From Paenibacillus hexagrammi (GTDB lineage Bacteria; Bacillota; Bacilli; Paenibacillales; NBRC-103111), in contig NZ_CP090978.1 of NCBI RefSeq assembly GCF_021513275.1, positions 3,658,001-3,722,000 of the forward strand: a DNA stretch of 64,000 nt, written 5' to 3'. This document shows, piece by piece, positions 50,453-59,876 of the stretch. Positions within the stretch are counted from its first letter, which is position 1; each line of letters opens with the position of its first letter. The position numbers were made by a program, and so were the translations under genes. The notes beneath the pieces were generated by a model. That model ran no database searches. It was not told the origin of the DNA and worked only from the letters and a program-made list of their open reading frames with translations.

Positions 50453-50612
50453 ACATAAGAAATGCTAATATAGATCAGTGACAGGATCAATATGATAGGC
50501 GGTTAAGTTATTGTAAATGCAGGTTCTTATGTTTAGTCAGATGAATAATCAGATTCGGTGGATAAAAGAAAAAAGCAGACGCCTATTTGCGCTGCTTCCA
50601 ACGATGAATCTA

Positions 50613-51491
50613 TTACCCATTAAAGCTATCCCGCCATTTCAGCAGTCTCTTCTCCAAGATCCGGACAAGCGAATCGGAGCCTTTGCCAACTATAGCGAAA
50701 ATGATAATCCCGACAAACACAATAGCCGTCTGAGAGAACTGTCTGGCATCCAGGATCAAATATCCCACGCCTTCGCTCGAACCCATTAATTCGGCAACCA
50801 CCAGACCTAACCAGGCGACACCAATAGAAAGCCGCAGACCGAGTAATATATTAGGTAGCGCTGCGGGCAGCACTAGCTTGGTCACTTGCTTGAATTTACT
50901 AAACTCAAGTACGCGGGCCACGTCGAACAGCTTGGAATCCACGCTCCGGATACCGAGAAAGGTTTGTACGTAGAGAGGGAAAAAGGCCCCCTTCGCAATT
51001 AGTAGGATTTTTGAAAATTCCCCAAAACCGAACCATAGAATAAACAGGGGTGTAATAGCTAAATGAGGCACCGTTCTCAGCATCTGAATCGATGGATCGA
51101 CGGAATGCTCCAACTTGCGGAATAAACCAACAAGCAGTCCGAATACCAGTCCCAAGCTTCCTCCTAACAAAAATCCTACGGCTGCGCGCCAAATACTAAT
51201 TTCCAAATGCCGAAACAGCTCTCCGCTTCTGAGTAAGTCATAAAATGCTAGCCAAATCTCATATGGTGTCGGAAGCATTGTCTTAGACACAAAACCTAAA
51301 GAACCGGATATTTGCCAAATCACCAGGACAAGCAATGGTAAAATAGAACCTCTAACAATTTGCTTCCATTTATCACTTTTAAACCTTCCGGCTGTCCCCC
51401 TGGAAGCCTCCCGAGCTGAGCTGTTATCTAGATTTGCTCTCGTTATGGACTGGCTGCTTGCTTTTCGTACAATTTCCACTTGGCTCATCAT
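50613..51491 (-). CDS. ssuC: Sulfonate-type ABC transporter permease (SsuC family)
   Basis: About 292 residues; ATG at 51491 after AGAGAGGGATCAG. After a polar N-terminus of about 45 residues there are six membrane segments. The NitT/TauT-type EAA loop is FDVARVLEFSKFKQVTKLVL. It pairs with the ATPase gene 39 bp upstream. The matching binding protein is probably the one at 55459, on the divergent transcript. Substrates of this family are alkanesulfonates, taurine and similar organosulfur compounds. Confidence 0.88.
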   Translation of the reverse strand: MMSQVEIVRKASSQSITRANLDNSSAREASRGTAGRFKSDKWKQIVRGSILPLLVLVIWQISGSLGFVSKTMLPTPYEIWLAFYDLLRSGELFRHLEISIWRAAVGFLLGGSLGLVFGLLVGLFRKLEHSVDPSIQMLRTVPHLAITPLFILWFGFGEFSKILLIAKGAFFPLYVQTFLGIRSVDSKLFDVARVLEFSKFKQVTKLVLPAALPNILLGLRLSIGVAWLGLVVAELMGSSEGVGYLILDARQFSQTAIVFVGIIIFAIVGKGSDSLVRILEKRLLKWRDSFNG

Positions 51492-51530
51492 CTGATCCCT
51501 CTCTTTTCCTTAATAGTAAGAATACTCTGA

Positions 51531-52310
51531 TTAGATACCCGAACTGTCGATCAGTTCCAATTCATCCACACGTTCAAATTCACTAAGGACCATTTTGCGC
51601 AGCTCTAAAAATGACGAAGTTGCTTTTTTCCTCGGATAAGGAAGATCAATCGGAATGAATTTGCGGATCGTGCCCGGTCTTGCATTCATGACAACTACGC
51701 GAGTTGCAAGGTATACGGCTTCATCAATATCATGCGTGACAAGTATCATCGTAGTCCGATTTTTCTCCCAAATGTCTAAGGTCACCTCTTGGAGATGGGA
51801 TCGGGTGAAAGCGTCGAGCGCTCCGAAAGGTTCATCCAACAGCAGCACCTTCGGTTTTCGCAATAAAGCGCGTGCGATTGCTACTCGCTGTGACATACCG
51901 CCCGACAGCTCGCGGGGATATGACTTTTCGAATCCTTTTAACTTAACCAGATCGATCAGTTCATCAACTCTGGCCCGAACTTCCGGGTCTTTCAAATTGA
52001 GGTCCGCTGCAATATTCTTTTCAACTGTCAGCCAAGGGAATAATCGATGCTCCTGAAAAATAAAGCCTTTGTCGATTCCAGGTTTATCGACCTGCTTATG
52101 ATCCAGATGTACTTTGCCAGTGTGGTCCGTATCCAATCCTGCTATGATTTTTAGCAGCGTGCTTTTGCCGCATCCGCTCGGGCCTATGATTGTGATAAAT
52201 TCGCCTTGTTTCACGGTTAGCTTAATATTGTGCAGTGCCTCAACCTTGGTACCTTGTGGCGTATGAAACCATTTGTGCGGCAAATCGATGTCTAATGACA
52301 GTACACTCAT
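51531..52310 (-). CDS. ssuB: Sulfonate-type ABC transporter ATP-binding protein
   Basis: 259 residues; ATG at 52310 after AAGGAGGAG. Walker A is GPSGCGKST, the signature is [15 protein letters not shown] and Walker B is [12 protein letters not shown]. It powers the SsuC-type permease downstream. The transcript begins with the conserved leader RNA at 52344-52420 and is overlapped by the sulfur operator at 52438, so it is probably made only under sulfur limitation. Confidence 0.92.
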   Translation of the reverse strand: MSVLSLDIDLPHKWFHTPQGTKVEALHNIKLTVKQGEFITIIGPSGCGKSTLLKIIAGLDTDHTGKVHLDHKQVDKPGIDKGFIFQEHRLFPWLTVEKNIAADLNLKDPEVRARVDELIDLVKLKGFEKSYPRELSGGMSQRVAIARALLRKPKVLLLDEPFGALDAFTRSHLQEVTLDIWEKNRTTMILVTHDIDEAVYLATRVVVMNARPGTIRKFIPIDLPYPRKKATSSFLELRKMVLSEFERVDELELIDSSGI

Positions 52311-52343
52311 TTAGAAACTCCTCCTTCAGCATTTTACTTGGTA

Positions 52344-52420
52344 CAAAACAAAAGGAGACTTCCGCTTCGTTCCATACTTACATCAAGGAACGGTAGGAAG
52401 TCTCCAGTTGACCGGTAGAC
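52344..52420 (-). ncRNA. Candidate cis-regulatory leader RNA: conserved hairpin overlapping a terminator (ssuBC)
   Basis: On the minus strand GTCTACCGG-N4-CTGG-AGAC (52400-52420) folds into a small hairpin. Its 3' arm GGAGAC is also the start of the terminator stem GGAGACTTCC (52396-52405). That stem pairs with GGAAGTCTCC (52354-52363), reinforced by CGTTCC/GGAACG, and is followed by TTTTGTTTTG. The two folds exclude each other, so the first hairpin would act as antiterminator. A homologous leader precedes the other ssu operon (62083-62183). No T-box, SAM-I or other named motif was recognised. Confidence 0.7.
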
Positions 52421-52437
52421 CCTATTTCATTCATCAA

Positions 52438-52502
52438 TTCGCACTTGTTTACTCGGAATTAATTGTGAGTTTAGCTTAGCATTGTCACATTCCCCTCGTC
52501 AA
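52438..52502 (-). promoter_or_regulatory. ssuBC promoter and sulfur-regulon operator A
   Basis: On the minus strand TTGACG (52497-52502), an 18-bp spacer and an extended -10 TGC-TAAGCT (52473-52478) form the promoter. The 24-bp operator at 52438-52461 (plus-strand right half GTTTACTCGGAATTA) lies right at the transcription start. Confidence 0.65.
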
Positions 52503-52534
52503 TACAATACTTATCGAAAAACAAATTCTTATTT

Positions 52535-52570
52535 TCCCCACTTGATTAATCGGAATTATCATGCTAATAT
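52535..52570 (+). promoter_or_regulatory. Monooxygenase-operon promoter and sulfur-regulon operator B
   Basis: On the plus strand TTGATT (52542-52547), a 17-bp spacer and extended -10 TGC-TAATAT (52565-52570). The operator copy at 52535-52558 (right half GATTAATCGGAATTA) covers the -35 box. Confidence 0.65.
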
Positions 52571-52687
52571 GACTCTCATCATTCAAATTACAGCCGATTG
52601 GATCGCCAAAGGCTCCCTTCCTGTTCGTGTCATGAACAGCGTTGCGGAGTCTTTTTTGCGTCTTATCGAACAAAGGAGGAATATGCA

Positions 52688-54058
52688 TTGTCTGAAAACC
52701 CAAAGAAGCAACTCCATCTAGGCGCCTTTCTCTTCCAAGTTGGTCATCATATTGCGGCATGGCGCTATCCCGACACGGAAACTCGCGGACTGCTGCAGCA
52801 TGAGTTCTATGAGCACTTTGCCCAAACAGCCGAACGGGGAAAATTCGATATGGTGTTCCTAGCGGATACACTCGCGGTTATCGACCGATCGGGAACCGGA
52901 ATCAAACATACGGTTACAATACGTCCAGAGCCGCTCACTCTCTTGTCCTATCTATCTGGTGTAACAGACAAAATCGGCTTAGCCGGTACGGTATCCACCA
53001 CCTATCACGAGCCCTATAATCTTGCCCGCGAATTTTCTACATTGGACCATCTTAGCGGTGGGCGCGCTGCATGGAATGTCGTCACCTCCGGCAGAGATGA
53101 AGAGGCACGCAATTTTAGCAAATCGAAACACCCAGAGCATGATAAGCGCTATGCACGTGCCAAGGAATTCGTCGATGTCGTCACTTCGCTTTGGGACAGC
53201 TGGGAAGATGAAGCCATTATCGCCGACAAGGAGTCCGGCTTGTTCGCTGACCCTGGCAAAGTTCATGAACTTCATCATAAAGGTGATGAATTCTCGGTTC
53301 GAGGACCGCTTAATCTTCCCCGCTCTCCACAAGGCAGACCCGTAATCATTCAAGCCGGCGCTTCCCTGACAGGTCAACATCTGGCCGCTCAAACAGCTGA
53401 GGTCATCTTTACGGCATGGCAAACGCTTGAAGAAGCACAGAGGTTTTACTCGAGTGTCAAGTCTCTAGCTATTCAATATGGACGTTCGCCGGAGGATATC
53501 AAGATCATGCCTGGCATCTTCCCTGTCATCGCTGCTACAGAAGAAAAAGCCCAAAAAAAAGAAGCATTTCTTCAACAGTTGGTCGTGCCCGAAGTCGGCC
53601 TGTCCATGCTTAGCTCCTCACTCGGTGTGGATCTGAGTGGGTATCCGCTTGACGGTCCTCTCCCCGAGCTGCCAGAGCTCGCACAAATTAATGGTGGCAA
53701 AAGCCGCTTCCAGCTCGTCGCTGATATGGCGCACCGCGAGGGACTAACCATTCGCGAACTGATTTATCGCGTAACCGGCGCCCGCGGGCATCGAACCATA
53801 TACGGCACACCAGCTCAAATTGCCGATCAGCTGGAAGAATGGTTCGTAAACGGAGCTTGCGACGGCTTCAATATTATGCCTCCTTACCTCCCGGGAGGGC
53901 TGGAGGAATTCGTTGACCTCGTCATTCCGGAGCTTCAGCGCCGGGGTTTGTTTCGAACCGAATACAGCGGCTCAACGCTGCGGGAGCATCTAGGCCTTCA
54001 TCGGCCCGCAAGCAAATACCATGCACCAGCCGCCACACAAGCGGAACATTTCGCATAG
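52688..54058 (+). CDS. FMN-dependent monooxygenase, NtaA/SnaA/DszA family (organosulfur)
   Basis: TTG at 52688 follows AAAGGAGG by eight bases; the mature frame begins MSENPKKQLHLGAFLFQVGH, 456 residues. It is a bacterial-luciferase-like TIM barrel of the nitrilotriacetate/DszA group, with LAGTVSTTYHEPYNLARE, LSGGRAAWNVVTS and PVIIQAGASLTGQ. Such enzymes use reduced FMN and O2 to cleave C-S or C-N bonds. The operator, the binding protein and the divergent ssuBC transporter point to desulfurisation of an imported sulfonate or sulfone. Reduced FMN may come from SsuE at 57746. Confidence 0.87.
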   Translation: MSENPKKQLHLGAFLFQVGHHIAAWRYPDTETRGLLQHEFYEHFAQTAERGKFDMVFLADTLAVIDRSGTGIKHTVTIRPEPLTLLSYLSGVTDKIGLAGTVSTTYHEPYNLAREFSTLDHLSGGRAAWNVVTSGRDEEARNFSKSKHPEHDKRYARAKEFVDVVTSLWDSWEDEAIIADKESGLFADPGKVHELHHKGDEFSVRGPLNLPRSPQGRPVIIQAGASLTGQHLAAQTAEVIFTAWQTLEEAQRFYSSVKSLAIQYGRSPEDIKIMPGIFPVIAATEEKAQKKEAFLQQLVVPEVGLSMLSSSLGVDLSGYPLDGPLPELPELAQINGGKSRFQLVADMAHREGLTIRELIYRVTGARGHRTIYGTPAQIADQLEEWFVNGACDGFNIMPPYLPGGLEEFVDLVIPELQRRGLFRTEYSGSTLREHLGLHRPASKYHAPAATQAEHFA

Positions 54059-54073
54059 AGAGGATCGATCCCT

Positions 54074-55429
54074 ATGAGTACACCAAGTAATAAAAAGAAG
54101 CTCCACCTAGGCGCATTTATTTTCGGTGTCGGCCATCATGTTGCAGCCTGGCGTTATCCTCATACTGATACCCTCGGTTTACTAACACTAGATTTTTATC
54201 GAAAATTCGCGCAGACAGCTGAGCGAGGGAAGTTCGACATGGTCTTCATCGAGGACATTCCCACACTGCCCGAACGACTGGAGACGGCTATCCGATACAC
54301 AGTTCCTGTTCGAGCTGAACCATTGACACTCTTATCGGCGCTTGCATCCGTAACCAGGAAAATCGGCCTAGTAGGCACGGTGTCCACCACTTACAGCGAA
54401 CCCTTCCATGTAGCGAGGAAGTTCGCCTCCTTGGACCATTTGAGTGGAGGCCGTGCAGGATGGAACGCAGTGACAACAAGTATGGAAATCGCTGCTCAGA
54501 ACTTCGGTCGCGATCACCACTTGGAGCATTCAGTGCGATATGAGCGGGCCAAAGAATTTGTCGATGTGGTTACCGGGCTTTGGGACAGTTGGGAGGAAAG
54601 CGCGGTCATCGCAGATAAAACGACAGGTATATTTGCCGATCCATCAAAAGTACATGCGATCCAGCACGAAGGGGCACATTTTTCCGTACATGGACCATTA
54701 AACGTGAACAGAACCCCGCAAGGACGCCCGGTTATTGTGCAGGCCGGCTCTTCAGAGGCAGGGCAGGATTTCGCTGCCCAGACGGCAGAGGCGGTATTTA
54801 CAGCCTGGCAAACTAAAGAGGAAGCCAAAGCTTTTTACAATAGTTTGAAAAGCAAACTTCCCACCTACGGCAGAACGTCTGATGATTTAAAAATTCTTCC
54901 AGGCATCCTGCCCATCATCGGACGTACAGAAGAAGAAGCACGTGAAAAAGAAGCGGAATTCCAGGAACTCGTCCATCCCGCTGTCGGCCTTTCGATGGTT
55001 TCAAATATGCTACGTGTGGACCTCTCCTCATACCCGTTAGATGGACCGCTCCCAGATCTTCCTGATTCAACGGATATTAATGGAGGCAAAAGCCGATACC
55101 AGCTTATCTTGGATATGGCAAGAAGAGAGAATCTGACCATTCGTCAATTGATCGCCAGAGTTACAGGTGCGCGCGGGCACCGAACTATCGCCGGAACAGC
55201 GGCAACCATCGCAGATCAATTAGAAGACTGGTTCACGGATGGAGCTTGCGATGGGTTCAATATCATGCCTCCTTACTTACCCGGAGGTCTGGAGGAATTC
55301 GTAGATCTCGTTATTCCGGAGCTTCAGCGCCGGGGATTGTTTCGAACCGAATACAGTGGCTCAACACTGCGCGAGCATCTAGGGCTTGCCAAGCCTGCAA
55401 ACCGATTTAACAAGCTTGCTATTCATTAA
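54074..55429 (+). CDS. Second FMN-dependent monooxygenase, paralogue of the preceding gene
   Basis: 451 residues; ATG at 54074 after GAGAGGATCG, 15 bp after the first gene. Same NtaA/DszA fold and landmarks (LVGTVSTTYSEPFHVARK, LSGGRAGWNAVTT, PVIVQAGSSEAGQ). The two copies are nearly identical over the last ~35 residues before the tails (EFVDLVIPELQRRGLFRTEY), even in DNA, but diverge elsewhere, which hints at gene conversion. Two paralogues suggest two substrates or two successive oxygenation steps on one organosulfur compound. Confidence 0.87.
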   Translation: MSTPSNKKKLHLGAFIFGVGHHVAAWRYPHTDTLGLLTLDFYRKFAQTAERGKFDMVFIEDIPTLPERLETAIRYTVPVRAEPLTLLSALASVTRKIGLVGTVSTTYSEPFHVARKFASLDHLSGGRAGWNAVTTSMEIAAQNFGRDHHLEHSVRYERAKEFVDVVTGLWDSWEESAVIADKTTGIFADPSKVHAIQHEGAHFSVHGPLNVNRTPQGRPVIVQAGSSEAGQDFAAQTAEAVFTAWQTKEEAKAFYNSLKSKLPTYGRTSDDLKILPGILPIIGRTEEEAREKEAEFQELVHPAVGLSMVSNMLRVDLSSYPLDGPLPDLPDSTDINGGKSRYQLILDMARRENLTIRQLIARVTGARGHRTIAGTAATIADQLEDWFTDGACDGFNIMPPYLPGGLEEFVDLVIPELQRRGLFRTEYSGSTLREHLGLAKPANRFNKLAIH

Positions 55430-55458
55430 TTCGATTTTCATGATAAGGGGAACTGAAG

Positions 55459-56541
55459 ATGACAAATAAACGATGGCATTTCAGATTCATTTCGATATTT
55501 TCCATACTTTCCATTGTACTTCTGGCAGGATGCGGCAAAGATGCTTCATCACCTGCTAACGGGGCGGCTTCGACTACAACCCCAACTGCTCAAAGTGCTC
55601 AAGCTGCTTCAGATTCTAAACCGAAAGAGAAAGAGAAAGTTACGGTAAATATTGGAGTCCAAGGAAAAACCGGCGTACTTGTATTTGCCCGAGAAAAAGG
55701 CTACTTCGAAAAAGCCTTCGCCGCTGTAGGCGCAGATGTAGCTTGGAGCGAGTTCGCAAGCGGTCCTCCGCACTTTGAAGCTCTCGCGGCAGGCCGTCTC
55801 GATTTTGGCAGCACAGGGGGAACTCCGGTGATCTCCGGTCAAGTCGGAGGTGTGGATTTTAAGGCGATCGGCGTGACCAGTGATGGTAAAAAAGGAAATA
55901 TGATCGTCATTCCGAAGAATAGTCCGATCCAAGATATCAAAGACTTAAAAGGTAAAAAAGTGGCCGTAGCCAAAGGAAGCAGCGCCTACAACTTCTTATA
56001 CATGGCGATCGATAAGGCAGGGTTAAAAGGTGACGATGTCAAAGTCATACAGCTTCAACCTGATGAAGCTAGACCTGCGTTGGATAGCGGAGCGATCGAC
56101 GCTTGGTCCATTTGGGACCCTTATGCGACTACAGCCGTGTACCAAACAGGAGCCAAAATTCTTGTTTCCGGTGAAGATTTGAACATTAACGCGCCGATCT
56201 TCCTCATCGCACGAACGGACTTTACCAAGCAGCATCCGGACCTGACGGTTCTCTTTTTGAAAACCTATGAGGAAGCTCGAAGATATTACGTAGAGCATCA
56301 AGATGAAATTGCCGATGAACTGGTGAAATCCCAGAAGCTCGATAAACCGATTATCGTGGATGTGTTAAAAAATAGTGTACCTATTTTGTCATCCATAACG
56401 CCTGAATTCGCGAAAGCTCATCAAGAGCAAGCCGACTTCCTGTATTCGGTAAAAGCTATTAATAAGAAGCTCGATACCTCTCAAGTACTAGACAGTCAAT
56501 ATGTAGACCAAGCCCTGAAAGAGCTCGGCCCACAAAAGTAA
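55459..56541 (+). CDS. ssuA: Aliphatic-sulfonate-type substrate-binding lipoprotein (SsuA family)
   Basis: 360 residues; ATG at 55459 after AAGGGGAACTGAAG. The lipobox LLAGC gives a lipoprotein. The mature protein starts after a Ser/Ala/Thr linker and a KPKEKEK patch, then VNIGVQGKTGVLVFAREKGY, FEALAAGRLDFGSTGGTPV and GAIDAWSIWDPYATTAV, as in SsuA/TauA. It has no permease or ATPase on its own strand, so it should serve the divergent ssuBC. A terminator follows at 56553. Confidence 0.9.
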   Translation: MTNKRWHFRFISIFSILSIVLLAGCGKDASSPANGAASTTTPTAQSAQAASDSKPKEKEKVTVNIGVQGKTGVLVFAREKGYFEKAFAAVGADVAWSEFASGPPHFEALAAGRLDFGSTGGTPVISGQVGGVDFKAIGVTSDGKKGNMIVIPKNSPIQDIKDLKGKKVAVAKGSSAYNFLYMAIDKAGLKGDDVKVIQLQPDEARPALDSGAIDAWSIWDPYATTAVYQTGAKILVSGEDLNINAPIFLIARTDFTKQHPDLTVLFLKTYEEARRYYVEHQDEIADELVKSQKLDKPIIVDVLKNSVPILSSITPEFAKAHQEQADFLYSVKAINKKLDTSQVLDSQYVDQALKELGPQK

Positions 56542-56552
56542 AACATAGAAAG

Positions 56553-56592
56553 GCCTCTATTGTATCCTTCTTTGTAAGGATGTGATAGAGGC
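56553..56592 (+). terminator. Terminator of the monooxygenase operon
   Basis: GCCTCTAT pairs with ATAGAGGC, with ATCCTT/AAGGAT continuing the stem, followed by TTCAATTTTC. Confidence 0.8.
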
Positions 56593-56737
56593 TTCAATTT
56601 TCTAGCGCAATATCCTCTCAGCTCTTTTTACTAATGCTTTGGTGAATACTTAATTTCCATGTCAGCCCCTGTGTTATTTTTTTAGTTTATGGGAATATTA
56701 TGATTGCTACTTAAATCTAATCAAAGGAAGTTCGTAT

Positions 56738-56830
56738 ATGTACATAGCATTTGGCATGGTGGCTGGCAGTTTGCTTGCTGGTGTTTTCGGGTTTATCTCT
56801 TCCTTAAAAAAAAATAAAACAGCCCGCTAA
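56738..56830 (+). CDS. 30-residue single-helix membrane peptide
   Basis: ATG at 56738 follows AAAGGAAG by seven bases. The peptide is MYIAFGMVAGSLLAGVFGFI plus a basic tail SSLKKNKTAR, that is, one membrane segment and a positive C-terminus. It could be a small membrane protein or type-I-toxin-like peptide; no antisense RNA is evident. Too short for routine gene callers. Confidence 0.45.
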   Translation: MYIAFGMVAGSLLAGVFGFISSLKKNKTAR

Positions 56831-56961
56831 TAGCTGTCGTCCGGTTTTCAAAATTCAACATTTCTAGTTTTGGCAACCCAAATAGGAACAGCTGCTGCCG
56901 CTGCAACTGCTCCTTTTCCTCCGTTGTCGGTGAACTCTAATGATCCTTGTTATGATAACTA

Positions 56962-57573
56962 TTACGATTCTATCATCGGTTTATTCCAAGCCATTAAATA
57001 ACGGAAGTAGAAGCGGCGTTGCACGATTGCTCCTGGCATAACGTCATGTGCCGCACGTCGAATCTCACTTATGGATTCTTGCGGCTCTGCAATCGTCACC
57101 CCTATCTCTTGCATTCCTCCATGCAGTCGATCCATGATACGAATTGGAAGAATGAGTAGTCCTGAGATGATTTTATCCATGATAGATTTATCCGCTGCTA
57201 AACCAATGACTAGAAGCTTTCCTCCTGTTACGAGACATTGACTCATCTTATGCAGAGCCCTTCTCAATTCCATATGATGCAAGGATGCCACACAGATTAT
57301 AGTAGAATAACGCTCTTCTTCAGAAGGAATTGGCATGGTCAAAAAATCATCGTTCAACAGGGAGACATTTGATAATGATGCAAGGCGCGTTTGTGCGCGC
57401 ACGATACTTTTTGGATCGGGGTCTATACCGACCACCTGCTTAGCAAACGGTGCTAGTCGCTCAAGGAGTAGCCCGTCGCCACATCCGATATCGAGCACTC
57501 TTCCACCTCTCACTTTCGCGTCATTCACTAATTCTTGATGAAATGCAGTATTGTGATTCCAATACGTCTCCAT
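56962..57573 (-). CDS. SAM-dependent class I methyltransferase
   Basis: The start is the ATG at 57573 (METYWNHNTAFHQELVNDAK) after GGGAGTGAAAG; the long upstream extension to 57804 crosses a terminator and is not coding. 203 residues. Motif I is VLDIGCGDGLLLERLA, the acidic loop is VVGIDPDP, and the post-I region includes LHHMELRRALHKM. The substrate is unknown. Placement between two sulfur operons may be coincidental; it is separated from ssuE by a terminator. Confidence 0.85.
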   Translation of the reverse strand: METYWNHNTAFHQELVNDAKVRGGRVLDIGCGDGLLLERLAPFAKQVVGIDPDPKSIVRAQTRLASLSNVSLLNDDFLTMPIPSEEERYSTIICVASLHHMELRRALHKMSQCLVTGGKLLVIGLAADKSIMDKIISGLLILPIRIMDRLHGGMQEIGVTIAEPQESISEIRRAAHDVMPGAIVQRRFYFRYLMAWNKPMIES

Positions 57574-57694
57574 TCTTTCACTCCCGTAACGTAGATTCAT
57601 GCGATCTATCTTGAAAAAGACGATTCTTCTCTGTATAAAGTTCCCAAAATTGCCCAGGGTCCACTTTAGAAAAATATTATCTCCAATAAAAAAG

Positions 57695-57726
57695 GCCTCA
57701 CACTTAGATATTTCCAAGTGAAAGGC
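57695..57726 (-). terminator. Terminator of the ssuADCBE operon
   Basis: On the minus strand GCCTTTCACTT pairs with AAGTGTGAGGC and is followed by CTTTTTT, about 20 bp after the ssuE stop codon. Confidence 0.8.
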
Positions 57727-57745
57727 ACTATATAAATCCATCCTC

Positions 57746-58294
57746 TTATACTGCCCTAACCTTACGCCCGCCCAACTCTCTAACCAGATCATGGATGGAT
57801 TCATTTAAACGCTCTGTCAGCTCTTCCGTTAATTCGAAAACACCAGGTTCTTGGCGGGTTACCCAACTGTCCACAGCGTATACTCCCGCCAGTATATGTC
57901 TTGCTCCAAGCGAAGCTAGTACAGGCTTTAACGCATAATCTATCGTTAGATAATGAGCCAGTGAGCCCCCGATGAATAAGGGAAGCACGCTTTTACCAAG
58001 AAGCCCCTTCTGCGGCAGCAAATCTAAATATGTCTTTAAAACTCCTGTATACGCTGCTTTATATACCGGACTTGCTATAATAACAGCGTCTGCTTGCTCC
58101 ACCCTTTGATTGGCTTCGATGATTTGTGGGTCATCAAATTTAGCTTTAACTAAAGCTTCTGCCGGCAGGTCTGCAGCATAAATCCATTCGGTTTGTATGC
58201 CGAAGGATCGCAGTGAATTGTCTGCATATTCGGTTAGCCCGTTCAATCGGGATATTTTGGATGGGCTGCCTGTAACAATAACGATGTTGGGCAT
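57746..58294 (-). CDS. ssuE: NADPH-dependent FMN reductase
   Basis: 182 residues; ATG at 58294 after AAGGGAG. Flavodoxin-like fold with the signature VTGSPSKISRLNGL at the N-terminus and VIIASPVYKAAYTGVLKTYLD in the middle. It supplies reduced FMN to SsuD, and possibly to the two NtaA-type monooxygenases. Last gene of the ssuA-D-C-B-E unit, 33 bp after ssuB. Confidence 0.93.
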   Translation of the reverse strand: MPNIVIVTGSPSKISRLNGLTEYADNSLRSFGIQTEWIYAADLPAEALVKAKFDDPQIIEANQRVEQADAVIIASPVYKAAYTGVLKTYLDLLPQKGLLGKSVLPLFIGGSLAHYLTIDYALKPVLASLGARHILAGVYAVDSWVTRQEPGVFELTEELTERLNESIHDLVRELGGRKVRAV

Positions 58295-58327
58295 GAGACG
58301 AACACTCCCTTACCTTTATTATGATGT

Positions 58328-59083
58328 TTAGATAATTTTCCTGCTTGGAGCTGCGCCTGAACGAGTCCTCTGCATGAGCCTATCCAAGATCAGTTTTTCG
58401 TAGTACATAAAATCGGCATCCCGCTCACGAGGACGAGCTAACGGAATGGGTTGATCTACAGCAGTTTTCCCTTCTTCGATCACAATGACACGATCGGCTA
58501 ACGCTATGGCTTCGCTTACGTCATGAGTGACAAGAAGGGCGGTAAATCGTTGATCTTCCCAAATGGTACCGATTAAATCCTGCATTTCAATTCGGGTTAA
58601 TGCATCGAGTGCCCCGAGAGGCTCATCGAGCAGTAATACACGCGGATGAGAGGCCAAAGCTCTTGCTAGAGCGACGCGCTGCTTCTGCCCCCCGGACAGT
58701 ACGCTCGGATACTCGTTTTTCCTGTCGCCCAATCCGACCAACCGCAGCGCTTCCTCCGCGAGTGCTTCACTTTTGTCACCTAGTCCAATGCGAACATTGT
58801 TCAGTACCTTTTTCCAGGGAAGCAGCCGTGATTCTTGAAACATAACACGGATTTCGGGATGAATCCCGTTGATCCGTGCAGCATCCGCATGAATGCTCCC
58901 GCTCGAAGGCTGCTCTAAACCGGCGATTAACCTCAACAAGGTACTCTTGCCGCATCCGCTTCGGCCCACTACAGCGATAAATTCGCCTGCTTTCATCTCC
59001 AGCTCTATTCCCTTTAAGACCTCTGTCGATCCGTATGTTTTACTGACTCCGTCGAGACGTATACGTAGTCCGGTTTGTACCAT
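58328..59083 (-). CDS. ssuB: Alkanesulfonate ABC transporter ATP-binding protein
   Basis: 251 residues from the ATG at 59083 ([20 protein letters not shown]), with AGGTGGGG close upstream; a GTG at 59092 is an alternative. Walker [11 protein letters not shown], signature [15 protein letters not shown] and Walker [13 protein letters not shown] are intact. It overlaps closely with ssuC (13 bp gap). This is the second ssuB in the window; it differs clearly from the first, so the two transporters probably handle different sulfonates. Confidence 0.92.
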   Translation of the reverse strand: MVQTGLRIRLDGVSKTYGSTEVLKGIELEMKAGEFIAVVGRSGCGKSTLLRLIAGLEQPSSGSIHADAARINGIHPEIRVMFQESRLLPWKKVLNNVRIGLGDKSEALAEEALRLVGLGDRKNEYPSVLSGGQKQRVALARALASHPRVLLLDEPLGALDALTRIEMQDLIGTIWEDQRFTALLVTHDVSEAIALADRVIVIEEGKTAVDQPIPLARPRERDADFMYYEKLILDRLMQRTRSGAAPSRKII

Positions 59084-59096
59084 CAGCCCCACCTAC

Positions 59097-59876
59097 TTAA
59101 AGATTTTTCGTATAATTGTGATGCCAACGCAAAAGTCGGCTTTCGATCATCACCGTTACCCAATCGGATATTTTGCCCAACAGCGCATACAGAATAATGC
59201 CTAGCACCACCACGTCCATCTGCATGAATTCTCTAGCATTCATCGCCATATAGCCAATACCTGAATCAGCGGAGATTGTCTCGGCGACAATGAGAGTTAC
59301 CCACATAATGCCAAGCGCGAACCGAACACCAACCAGAATGGATGGAAGTGCTCCGGGAAGGATAATTTGGCGAAAGAGGGATGCTCCCTTTAGTCCATAC
59401 ACGCGTCCCATCTCGATCAAACCTGGATCTACAGATCGTATCCCGTGATACGTGTTCAGGTAGATGGGGAACAGTACGCCCAATGCGACAAGAAACACTT
59501 TCGCCTCCTCCCCAATCCCGAACCACAGAATCACTAGCGGAATTAAAGCTAAATGGGGAATGTTCCGGATCATTTGTAAAGTAGTGTCAGTCAGCTTTTC
59601 TGATATGGAGGAAATTCCGTTGCTTAACCCAATCAAGAATCCAACTCCTCCGCCAATGACAAACCCTAAGAATGCTCTCTTCGTACTGGTTCCGATATAG
59701 GTCCAAATGGTTCCTTGATCCATCAAAGAAAACAGGGCACGAGTAACCTGAATCGGAGTAGGCAGGACTCGAGTGGAAATCAAGCCATACTGCCCCAAAA
59801 TCTGCCATAGGATCACGATCACGAACGGAACAACCCAGGGAAGCAGCGGTTTATTTTGCCGCAGGAACGTATTCAT
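59097..59876 (-). CDS. ssuC: Alkanesulfonate ABC transporter permease
   Basis: 259 residues; ATG at 59876 inside the end of ssuD (26-bp overlap), after GGAGATGGTGGG. Six membrane segments; EAA-type loop [19 protein letters not shown]. Works with the SsuB and SsuA of the same operon to import alkanesulfonates. Confidence 0.92.
   Translation of the reverse strand: MNTFLRQNKPLLPWVVPFVIVILWQILGQYGLISTRVLPTPIQVTRALFSLMDQGTIWTYIGTSTKRAFLGFVIGGGVGFLIGLSNGISSISEKLTDTTLQMIRNIPHLALIPLVILWFGIGEEAKVFLVALGVLFPIYLNTYHGIRSVDPGLIEMGRVYGLKGASLFRQIILPGALPSILVGVRFALGIMWVTLIVAETISADSGIGYMAMNAREFMQMDVVVLGIILYALLGKISDWVTVMIESRLLRWHHNYTKNL

Noticed and set aside
52344..52420. T-box or SAM-I (S-box) riboswitch before ssuBC
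   Set aside because: The conserved T-box sequence (GGTGGNACCGCG) and the S-box core are absent; the leader has a different conserved core.
56840..56960. Cys-rich (CCRCNC) and Ala-rich short frames, considered as a bacteriocin or coat peptide
   Set aside because: Neither frame has a usable start codon or ribosome site; the composition alone is not enough.
57574..57804. N-terminal extension of the methyltransferase frame up to 57804
   Set aside because: It runs through the ssuE terminator and part of ssuE; the internal ATG at 57573 has a good ribosome site and gives the normal family length.
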